Part shown: in pieces, positions 27,035-34,419 of the stretch
How positions within the stretch are numbered: position 1 is the stretch's first letter
Layout of the letters: each line of letters opens with the position of its first letter
DNA from: Anaerolineales bacterium
GTDB taxonomy: Bacteria > Chloroflexota > Anaerolineae > Anaerolineales > UBA11579
Length of the DNA stretch: 64,000 nt
NCBI GenBank assembly: GCA_019637675.1
Contig: JAHBVE010000002.1
Coordinates: forward strand, 1 to 64,000
Direction of reading: 5' to 3'
Position numbers and translations under genes: made by a program
Notes under the pieces: model-generated
Told to the model about the DNA's origin: nothing
Databases searched by the model: none
Seen by the model: only the letters and a program-made list of their open reading frames with translations

Positions 27035-27724
27035 ATGCAGCAGATCATCGCCGTTGGCTCAGGATATAAAGCCATTGGCCGCCGCGGCATGCAGCTGGAG
27101 CGTTACCTGCTGGCTGCCAGCCGCGCTCGCAGGCCGCGCCTGTGCTTCCTGCCCACCGCTGCCGGCGATCTGCCACGCCACATCAAGCGTGTGACCCGCG
27201 TATTCGGCGAGCTAGGCGCACGCGTTTCCACCCTGACCCTCATCCAACCCAATACGGCCGACGTGGCCAAGCTTCTGCTGGCGCAGGACATCATCTGGGT
27301 CGGCGGCGGGAATACGCGCAACATGCTGGCGCTCTGGCGCGCCTGGGGTGTGGACGAAGCGCTGCACAAGGCCTATAACAACGGCGCGGTGTTGGCCGGC
27401 GGCAGCGCCGGTGCCATCTGCTGGTTTGAGCAGGGCATCACTGACTCCGTGCCGGGCAAGCTGTTGCCGATGGATTGTCTCGGCTGGCTGCCCGGCAGCT
27501 GTTGCCCGCACTACGACACGGAGCCGGGCCGTCGCCCCATTTTCCGCAAGCTGGTCGCCGCCGGCAAGGTCAAAGCCGGCCTGGCGTTGGATGATCTGGC
27601 CGCGGCTCACTACATCAACGGCAAGCTGCACAAAGTGCTGGCCTTTGGCCGCGGCGCGCAGGCCCATCGGGTCCAGCGCAAGCGCGGCCGCGCACACGAA
27701 ACACTGCTGGAACCGAGCCTGTAA
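27035..27724 (+). CDS. Peptidase S51 family protein (dipeptidase E-like)
   Basis: The 229-aa protein has the S51 layout: glycine-rich N-terminal strand (AVGSGYKAIGRRGMQLERY), LCFLPTAAGD, IIWVGGGNTRNMLALW and the nucleophile elbow AVLAGGSAGAICWF with Ser in GGSAGA. S51 members are Asp-specific dipeptidases or cyanophycinases. Substrate is uncertain. The final 25 codons and the following bases are duplicated just downstream (27773-27900) with a frameshift, so the copy is not translated in frame. Confidence 0.86.
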   Translation: MQQIIAVGSGYKAIGRRGMQLERYLLAASRARRPRLCFLPTAAGDLPRHIKRVTRVFGELGARVSTLTLIQPNTADVAKLLLAQDIIWVGGGNTRNMLALWRAWGVDEALHKAYNNGAVLAGGSAGAICWFEQGITDSVPGKLLPMDCLGWLPGSCCPHYDTEPGRRPIFRKLVAAGKVKAGLALDDLAAAHYINGKLHKVLAFGRGAQAHRVQRKRGRAHETLLEPSL

Positions 27725-27900
27725 CACTCGTGTCGCCCTGAGCGTAGCGAGGGCATTCGCTTACCCGATCTCGGCCGCGGCGCGCAGGCCCATTTGGGTG
27801 CAACGCAAGAACGGCCGCGCACTCGAAACACTGCTGGAGCCGAGCCCGTAAGACTCGTGTCACCTTGAGCGTAGCGAAGGGCATTCGCTCACCTGATCTC
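27647..27900. repeat. 126/128-bp tandem duplication of the S51 gene 3' end
   Basis: Copy 1 (27647-27772) contains the last codons of the S51 gene, its stop and the word CCTGAGCGTAGCGAGGGC; copy 2 (27773-27900) repeats the same order with scattered substitutions and two single-base insertions. The first insertion shifts the reading frame, so copy 2 is a pseudogene fragment. The shared GAGCGTAGCGA-AGGGCATTCGCT tail resembles a dispersed intergenic repeat and may have driven the duplication. Together with the terminator at 27978 this accounts for the roughly 310-bp gap. Confidence 0.85.
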
Positions 27901-27977
27901 AAAAACTTGCTTGCTGAAAACAACGAGATAGGCGCAGGGCTTTTGCGCAGCCTGACTACGCACGCGCACCTGGACAT

Positions 27978-28009
27978 AAAAAAAAGCCCGCCAAATTGGC
28001 GGGCTTTTT
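27978..28009. terminator. Bidirectional intrinsic terminator
   Basis: The stem AAGCCCGCC-AAATT-GGCGGGCTT is bordered by A and T runs, between the convergent S51 and L25 genes, and can serve both. Confidence 0.9.
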
Positions 28010-28034
28010 ATGTACACAATAGCTTAGCGGCGTA

Positions 28035-28685
28035 CTATTTCTTCTCAGCGTCGCCGCCAGCAGCAGGAGCCGCAGCCGGGGCAGCTTCGGCGGCCGCAGC
28101 GCCATCACGCGGGGCAGCCTCAGCTTCGGTCACCGGGGCGTTCGCCACAACCAGCAACTCGTCCGGGTCACTCAGCACGGTCACATTGGCCGGAACCACC
28201 AGGTCACGCACAAAGATGCCGTCACCAAAGTTCTCGAGGCCAGACACGTCCACAATGAAACGCTCCGGCAGATCCTGCGGCAACGCTTCCACTTCCACGT
28301 GCTCCAGGCCGTTCACCAGCAGACCACCCAGGTTGGTGATCACGGGCGACTTGCCTTCCAGCACCACGCTCACTTCAGCGCGCACGGTCTCGGTCAGGGA
28401 GACCACCAGGAAGTCCACATGGGTCAGTTCGCGCAAGATCGCATCCACCTGGAAATCACGCACCAGCACATTGTGCTCCTCGCCATCCAGGTCGATCAGC
28501 ACCAGGCTGGAGTAGTTGATGCGCTTCATTACCTTGGAGGTTTCGCCGCGGTCCAGAGTGACCGCGATCGGCTTGTCTACATGACGGCCGTACAGTACGG
28601 CAGGCAGTTTGCCCTCGCGGCGCAGTTGGGCAACCTTCTTGCCAACCACATCACGCTTGGACGCTTTCAGAGTGAAACGTTCCAT
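28035..28685 (-). CDS. rplY: Ribosomal protein L25, long (Ctc/TL5) form
   Basis: The 216-aa protein has the 5S-rRNA-binding L25 domain (residues 1-95: FTLKASKRDVVGKKVAQLRR, GKLPAVLYGR, VLVRDFQVDAILRELTHVDF) and the C-terminal TL5/Ctc beta domain (about 96-190: LEHVEVEALPQDLPERFIVD). An Ala/Glu-rich tail ends in AEKK. The start at 28685 is preceded by AAGGATGG and begins the domain; the in-frame upstream ATG would include the hairpin-rich leader. No pth gene, a frequent partner, is next to it. Confidence 0.94.
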   Translation of the reverse strand: MERFTLKASKRDVVGKKVAQLRREGKLPAVLYGRHVDKPIAVTLDRGETSKVMKRINYSSLVLIDLDGEEHNVLVRDFQVDAILRELTHVDFLVVSLTETVRAEVSVVLEGKSPVITNLGGLLVNGLEHVEVEALPQDLPERFIVDVSGLENFGDGIFVRDLVVPANVTVLSDPDELLVVANAPVTEAEAAPRDGAAAAEAAPAAAPAAGGDAEKK

Positions 28686-28717
28686 TCTTCCATCCTTAGG
28701 GACGCCTCTCACACGCG

Positions 28718-28749
28718 CTCGCCAGCAGTTCGTAGAACTGCGCAGCGAG
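28718..28749 (-). promoter_or_regulatory. Stem-loop in the rplY leader
   Basis: In the presumed 5' leader, CTCGC-GCAGTTC style arms (28718-28731 and 28735-28749) can form a stem of about 13 pairs with one or two mismatches and a 3-base loop, 33 bases before the rplY ATG. Ribosomal protein leaders often bind their own product, but no known L25 motif is recognised. Confidence 0.4.
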
Positions 28750-28788
28750 AGCATATTACCAATCATCCCGCTAGACCATTCCGCGAAA

Positions 28789-28826
28789 ACGTCTCCGTTC
28801 CGGAGACGTAAGTTGCCCGTGCAACT
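28789..28826. other. Two adjacent short hairpins upstream of rplY
   Basis: ACGTCTCCG-TTC-CGGAGACGT (28789-28809) and AGTTGC-CCGT-GCAACT (28811-28826) are consecutive perfect hairpins between the divergent rplY and 28945 genes. They may be leader structures of rplY or operator-like sites. Confidence 0.45.
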
Positions 28827-28944
28827 TGTCGAAATGCAGGCCGCATTTTAGCCCAATCGCCCCCTGCCGTCAATTCCCACCCACCCAAAATAGGCACACT
28901 TCTTGCAACATGGCATTCACTTTGGTCTTTTCTCGGAGGAAGAC

Positions 28945-29274
28945 ATGTACGTACTGAACCAATCTGACACCCTGTTGTTGATGGCCGCCGCCCTGTTCTT
29001 CTTTGGCATGTGCGCCCTGGCCATGGGCCTGTTCGTGCTGGTGACTCGCACCCACAGCAAGGACGTCAAAAAGCTGAGCGCCAATGCTGCCCAGCTTGTG
29101 CAAAAAGGCATCGCAGAAGACGTAGCCCAGCTCGTCAGCGGCGCCACCGCGCTGTTGGATGGTGTCCAGCAGCTGGTCAAGACCGCAACCGGCGTGGGCA
29201 TTTTCCTGACCTCGCTCGGCCTGGCCCTGATGGCCGGCGGTTTCTGGGTTGTCTTGCAAGTCAACTGGGCCTAA
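28945..29274 (+). CDS. Small two-TM protein, first gene of the TPR/caspase-like operon
   Basis: The 109-aa protein has membrane helices at about residues 9-33 and 82-106. They flank a soluble amphipathic helical middle (KDVKKLSANAAQLVQKGIAE ... LLDGVQQLVKTA). I know no family for it. The ATG at 28945 follows GGAGGA. The stop is 27 bp before the giant TPR gene, and all three genes share one strand with a single terminator at 37662. It might anchor the TPR partner at the membrane, by inference only. Confidence 0.78.
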   Translation: MYVLNQSDTLLLMAAALFFFGMCALAMGLFVLVTRTHSKDVKKLSANAAQLVQKGIAEDVAQLVSGATALLDGVQQLVKTATGVGIFLTSLGLALMAGGFWVVLQVNWA

Positions 29275-29301
29275 CAAAACCAACACAGAACGGAAGCACG
29301 C

Positions 29302-32300
29302 ATGAGCTCATTCATCGCAGACCTCAAAAACGCCCTCCCGCAAAGCGAATGGCCGCTAGTCGTGGCCGCCCTGCGCAACGAGCCCACCCTGTGGGCTGCG
29401 TTGCAGGAGGCCGAGTTTGGCACACAAGCCCTGCAAGCCGCCGGCGTCCAACGCATTGCGTGGTCGCCGGCCTTCCTGGGCTTGCTGCGCCTGGGCCAAC
29501 CCGGCCTGCATGAGGAACTGCGTGCTGAGTTGCTGGAGCCAGTCGCGGAGAAGCTGCGCTATCAGGCCGCCAGCGCCTATGAGCAAGTAGCCACCCAGGG
29601 CGCCGGCGCCGCGCCCGGCCTGGAGCAGGCCGCGCTGCTGGCGTTGGCCCTGCGTGAGCGCCGCCGCGTGCTGGGCAACTGGGAGCAGCTGACCCAGGAT
29701 CTCAGCATTGCCCCCGCCGACTTCTGGAAGCTGCCGGTCGCCATACTGTTCGGCTTGCTGCCGGAACCGCAGGAACTGCTGGCCGCCCTGTTGCGCGCCA
29801 GCGATGCTGATCTGCACAAGCTGGGCCTGCACGCCCTGGTCAGCAATCCGCTGACCCTCGAAGAGCAGAGCACCGCGCTGCTACAGACCATCGCCGAGCA
29901 TCCCGTGCCGCAATTCATCGCCGTGCTGCGCCAGCTGGCTCACATGCACTTGCCGTTGGCCCAACAGGCCGCCCGCTTCGTGCTGCACAAGTTGGATACC
30001 GAGCCGGAGGGCGAAGCCAGCGAGCTGAGCCAGATCGAGCGCTTGCTGCTGCAGGCCGAGATCCGCCAGCTCAGCGGCCAGCCCGAAGAGGCTGCGCCGC
30101 TGCTGCACGCCGCCTGGGGCGCCGCGCAGCGCGTGCAAGCCGAGTTGGCTGGCAAGCTGGCCGAGAATGCCGCCGCCCACGCTGACACGCCCGCCCTGCC
30201 GGAGAGCGCCGCTGCCGCCGCCAAGAGCGCCGGCAGCAAGCACCCCGCCGCGCTGATCGCCGCCGCCCGCGTGTCGCTGAAGTCTGGCGATGCGGCCGAA
30301 GCCCAGCGCATGGCCGCCGCCGCGCTGGCCGCCGCCCAGGACAGCCCGGCCGGCGAGAACGCAACCTTGATGCGCCAGCTTGGCGAAATTTTTGTCGATC
30401 TCAAACTGGGCGAGGCCGCCCGCCAGGCCGCCGAACTGGCCGTGCAGCATGCTCCCAACGACGCCGACAGCGCAGCCTTCCTGAGCCGCGTGATGGCGCT
30501 CTGCAACGAGCCGGAGCGCGCCCTGCAAGCCGCCCACCTGGCCGCCGCCCTGGCTCCCGAGCGCACAGATCTGCGCCGTCAGCTGGCCAAGGCTATGCAG
30601 GCCAACCAGCAAGGCGCGGCCGCCTACAGCGAATGGCAGGCTGTGATGGCCCAGGATGACCAGCCCAGCTTCGAAGACGTGTACGGCCTGGCCCAGGCCG
30701 CCCTGGCCGCCGACGCGCTCGGCGAATGCATCCAGGCCTGCCAGCGCGTCCTCGCTGTGCAAGCCACCCACGGCGGCGCACACGCGCTGATGGGCAAAGC
30801 CCTGGTAGCCCAGGGCGATGCCAACAGCGCCATTGAGCATCTGCGCCGCGCCACCGAGCTGGCCCCGGCTCAACACGAAGCCTGGATCGTGCTGGCAGAG
30901 CTGCTGCGCGACCAAGGCGATATGCAAGCTGCCCGTGACACGCTGTTCAACGCCCAGCAGTTCACCAAGCCCAGCGCAGAGCTGCAATACCTGCTGGGTG
31001 AGATCTATTTGGCGCTGGCCGAGAACGAAGCCGCTCTCGGCGCCTTCTCCCGCACTGTGGAATTATTGGCTGAGCCCGCCGCTCAACCCAACACCTATTT
31101 GAACCAGCGCGCTGCATTGCAGCTCGGCCGCCTGCAGCGCATGCTCGGCCACACCAACCAGGCCCGCCACACACTGGAGCGCGGCGTACACACCTTCCCC
31201 CAGCATGCCGGCTTGCAGCACGAGCTGGGCAAGTTGTTGCTGGCCGCCAAAGAAGCCCCCGCCGCGCTGGCCGCCCTGCAGGTCACCCTGCAGGCCGAGC
31301 CGCTCAACACCGAAGCCATGCTCGACGCGGCCCAGGCCCAACTCCTGAACCACGCCCCGCTCGAAGCTGAGGCCTTGCTGCGCGCCGCGCTGGAACAAGG
31401 CGCGTCGGCGCTCGCCACCGCCCTGCTGGGCGAAGCGCTGGCCGCACAAACCAAATACACCGAAGCCATCCACGAGTTCGAAGCCGCCCTGCGCTCTGAG
31501 CTGGCCGAGACGCCCAGCTGGAACAAGCGCCTGGTGCTCGGCAAAGCGTTGGCGCAAGCCAAGCTAGGCCAGCACGAGGAAGCCCTCAGCATCCTGGAAG
31601 CTTTGGATGCCACCGCTCCGGGCGACCCTGACGTACTGCACGCGCTGTGCATGGCCTACAGCCAGGCCGGCCGCAACGAAGAAGCCTTCCAGATCGCCAG
31701 CAAGGTCTACCTGACCAGTGCCAAAGACGAGCAGGACGTGCTCTGGTTTGCCGATCAGGCCGAAGCGCTCGGCAAGGGTGAAGATGCCCGCCGCGCCCTG
31801 GGCAAGGGCATCGCCGAGCACAACTCCGCCGCCCACATCCTGCGCCTGGCCGAACTGGAATGGCAGGACGGCACGCACGAGAAGGCCGTCGACACGCTGG
31901 CCGCCCTGCTGCGCAGCGCCAACAGTGCGGCGCTGGCCAAGGCCGGCCGCTTCCTGCTGGAGCGCCGCGCCGCTGCCACCAGCGTGTCGTATTTCAAGCG
32001 CGCCCTCGAGTTGGACGAGAACCCGGCCCTGCTCGATGCGCTGACCGAGGCCTACGAGCACAGCCAGCAGTGGACCGAGGCGCTGGGCACGATCGAGAAG
32101 AGCCTGACCGCCGAGCCGGGCCAGCCCGCCCTGCTGGCTCGCAAAGCTCGCGTGCTGCAGGCCGCCGGCCGCCCGCAGGCTGCGCTCGAAGCATTGGAGC
32201 AGGCCATCGAACGCATGCCCGATGATCTCGGCCTGCTCGCCAACAAGGCCCGCCTGCTGCGCGCCGCCGGTGAATGGGCCACCGCCCTCACCGCCGCCGA

Positions 32301-34419
32301 AAAAGCCTTCCACCTGGATGTGACCCACCAGCCGCTCCTGCAGCTGGCCGTCGAGCTGGCCGTCGCCACCCTGCAGCCCGAGCGCGCCCGTGCCTTGCTC
32401 GCCGAGGCCAAGCTCAGCGCCGCGCCGGACGCCGCGCTGGCCTGCCTGCAAGCCGAGCTGGCCCTCGACAGCAATGAAGAGCTGGCCGCCGCCAAGGCGC
32501 TGGCCCCTGCGCTGGAAGGCGACGAGCAGTCGCCGCGTGTGCTGGCCCTGCAAGCCCAGCTGGCCGCCCGCCGCGGTGACCGCACCCAGGCCGAGCACTA
32601 CTTGAATACCGCGCTGGAGTTGGTCAACACCAAGTTCAGCGAGCCGCAAGACGCCTTCACCCTCATCAGCCTGGCGCGTGCCGCCCAAGGCCTGATGAAC
32701 TATGAAGCCGCCGTGAACCTGCTGCAGTTGGCCGTCAAGCTGGTGCCCAGCCAGGCCCTGGCGCAGTTCGCCCTGGGCAAGGCCATCGTGCAGCGCGCCG
32801 AATGGCAGCAGTTGTGCGCCGCCAGCGACGCCGTATCCGGCGCCCCCGGCGCAGACGCGGCCAGCCCCGAGGCGTACGCCGCGGCCCGCGCCGCTTTCTC
32901 CGCCGCGCTCAGCACCGCGCCGTTCGCCGCCGCCCGCGCCCAGTTGGAGCACTGGCTGGCCCGCGCCGCCCTGCGCTTCGGCCATGACGCCGAAGCCGGC
33001 AGCCTGCCCACCGGCTACCCCAGCAGCGCCGGCGAAGCCGCCGCCGTGGTGCACGCCGCCCGCGTGCGCGGCGACCTGCGCACCGTGCAAGAGAACGCCA
33101 AGGGCTTCTGGCGCTCACCCGAAGTGCTGGTCGAGCGCGCCCTTGCCTTCGGCGACGCCGATGCCAGCAGCGCCCTGAAATGGCTGCTCGGCGCGCTGGA
33201 GCAGAAGCCCCACACCGCGCCCTATCACGCCCTGGCCGCCCGCTATGCCCTGCAAGCCAGCCAGCCGCACGCCGCGCTCGAGCATATCCGCCAGGCGATC
33301 GCCCTCTCCCCCGTGCAGGCCCTTTGGCACGCCTTCGCAGGCAAGTTGCTGCAGCAGGCCGGCGCACTGGCTGATGCGATCGATTATTTGCAACACGCCG
33401 TGGCCATGCAGCCCAGCGAAGCTGAGCGCCACTACGAGCTGGGCCAGGCCCAGATGGAAGCCGAGCAGTATCCGCTAGCCCAGAAGTCCTTCGAGCAGGC
33501 CGCCAAGCTGCAGCCCAAGTCCGGCGCCTACATGCTGGCGCTGGCCCAGGCCCACAAGCAGGCCGGCGATCTGAAGCAGGCCAGCGAGAAGGCCGCCGCG
33601 GCCCACAAGCTGGCGCCCAATTCCAACACGGCGCTGGTATTGCAGGCCGAGATCGCCCTACACAACAACGAGACCGCCGCGGCCAAGAGCCTGGCCGAGA
33701 GCGCCTTGCGCCTCGCGCCGACCGACAGCCACGCCCTGAACCTGTACGCAGAATGCCTGCACGCCGTGGGCGAAGTTGAAGACGCCCTGGCCGTGCTCGA
33801 ACGCTCCGAGCAGTACGCACAAGACAAGCTGCCCATCCAACTGCGCCGCGCCCAACTGCTGCCGGCCGAGAAGGGCCTCAGCGAAGTGCTGCGCCTGAGC
33901 AAGGCCAACACGGAGCGCCCGGATGTGTACCTGACCCTGTCCGAAATACTGGCGACCACCGGCGAGACGATGGACGCCATCCAGGCCGCCCAGCGCGCTG
34001 CCAAGAAAGCCGACACGCTCCCGCTGCCGCAGCAAGCCCGCCTGCACCTCCACCTCGGCAAGCTGCTCAAGAGCAGCGGCCAGTTGGACCAATCCTTGCA
34101 TCACCTGGATGAAGCCGCGGCCCTCGCCCCGCACCTCAGCGATGTGCAGATCGAGCGCGGCCAGGTCTTCCTCAGCCGCCGCCAGTTCAAGCAGGCCATG
34201 CAGGCCTTCGAGCTGGCCGCCGCCGCCGCCCCCCACAGCCCGCAGCCGCATCTGCAGGCGGCCCAGGCGCTGAAGGACGTCAAAGACTACAACGCCGCCG
34301 AGGCGGCGCTGCGCAAGGCCGCCCAGTTGGCGCCGCGTGAGCGCAGCATCCAACGCCAGTTGGCCGCCGTGATCGCTTTGAATTTGATCCACCAACCGCA
34401 GGAAGTGAGTGCGCTATGA
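29302..34419 (+). CDS. Giant tetratricopeptide-repeat protein (1705 aa)
   Basis: Almost the entire 1705-aa sequence reads as helical hairpins with TPR spacing (for example AHALMGKALVAQGDANSAIE, HYELGQAQMEAEQYPLAQKS, ALLARKARVLQAAGRPQAAL). It is rich in Ala, Leu, Glu and Gln. There is no signal peptide or membrane segment, so it should be a cytoplasmic superhelical scaffold. Residues about 1-200 are less repetitive and may form a separate cap. It overlaps the caspase-like gene by 4 bp (ATGA), indicating translational coupling. No enzymatic motif is seen. Cargo is unknown, but the coupled protease-like protein is the obvious partner. Confidence 0.88.
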   Translation: MSSFIADLKNALPQSEWPLVVAALRNEPTLWAALQEAEFGTQALQAAGVQRIAWSPAFLGLLRLGQPGLHEELRAELLEPVAEKLRYQAASAYEQVATQGAGAAPGLEQAALLALALRERRRVLGNWEQLTQDLSIAPADFWKLPVAILFGLLPEPQELLAALLRASDADLHKLGLHALVSNPLTLEEQSTALLQTIAEHPVPQFIAVLRQLAHMHLPLAQQAARFVLHKLDTEPEGEASELSQIERLLLQAEIRQLSGQPEEAAPLLHAAWGAAQRVQAELAGKLAENAAAHADTPALPESAAAAAKSAGSKHPAALIAAARVSLKSGDAAEAQRMAAAALAAAQDSPAGENATLMRQLGEIFVDLKLGEAARQAAELAVQHAPNDADSAAFLSRVMALCNEPERALQAAHLAAALAPERTDLRRQLAKAMQANQQGAAAYSEWQAVMAQDDQPSFEDVYGLAQAALAADALGECIQACQRVLAVQATHGGAHALMGKALVAQGDANSAIEHLRRATELAPAQHEAWIVLAELLRDQGDMQAARDTLFNAQQFTKPSAELQYLLGEIYLALAENEAALGAFSRTVELLAEPAAQPNTYLNQRAALQLGRLQRMLGHTNQARHTLERGVHTFPQHAGLQHELGKLLLAAKEAPAALAALQVTLQAEPLNTEAMLDAAQAQLLNHAPLEAEALLRAALEQGASALATALLGEALAAQTKYTEAIHEFEAALRSELAETPSWNKRLVLGKALAQAKLGQHEEALSILEALDATAPGDPDVLHALCMAYSQAGRNEEAFQIASKVYLTSAKDEQDVLWFADQAEALGKGEDARRALGKGIAEHNSAAHILRLAELEWQDGTHEKAVDTLAALLRSANSAALAKAGRFLLERRAAATSVSYFKRALELDENPALLDALTEAYEHSQQWTEALGTIEKSLTAEPGQPALLARKARVLQAAGRPQAALEALEQAIERMPDDLGLLANKARLLRAAGEWATALTAAEKAFHLDVTHQPLLQLAVELAVATLQPERARALLAEAKLSAAPDAALACLQAELALDSNEELAAAKALAPALEGDEQSPRVLALQAQLAARRGDRTQAEHYLNTALELVNTKFSEPQDAFTLISLARAAQGLMNYEAAVNLLQLAVKLVPSQALAQFALGKAIVQRAEWQQLCAASDAVSGAPGADAASPEAYAAARAAFSAALSTAPFAAARAQLEHWLARAALRFGHDAEAGSLPTGYPSSAGEAAAVVHAARVRGDLRTVQENAKGFWRSPEVLVERALAFGDADASSALKWLLGALEQKPHTAPYHALAARYALQASQPHAALEHIRQAIALSPVQALWHAFAGKLLQQAGALADAIDYLQHAVAMQPSEAERHYELGQAQMEAEQYPLAQKSFEQAAKLQPKSGAYMLALAQAHKQAGDLKQASEKAAAAHKLAPNSNTALVLQAEIALHNNETAAAKSLAESALRLAPTDSHALNLYAECLHAVGEVEDALAVLERSEQYAQDKLPIQLRRAQLLPAEKGLSEVLRLSKANTERPDVYLTLSEILATTGETMDAIQAAQRAAKKADTLPLPQQARLHLHLGKLLKSSGQLDQSLHHLDEAAALAPHLSDVQIERGQVFLSRRQFKQAMQAFELAAAAAPHSPQPHLQAAQALKDVKDYNAAEAALRKAAQLAPRERSIQRQLAAVIALNLIHQPQEVSAL

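Noticed and set aside
27773..27900. A second small gene downstream of the S51 peptidase
   Set aside because: It is a frameshifted copy of the peptidase gene end without a start codon in context.
31564..33090. A 508-residue open frame on the minus strand opposite the giant TPR gene
   Set aside because: It is rich in Gly, Gln and Arg with no domain and is the complement of a GC-rich TPR coding frame. Similar long antisense frames at 29881-30987 and 32909-33820 have the same cause.
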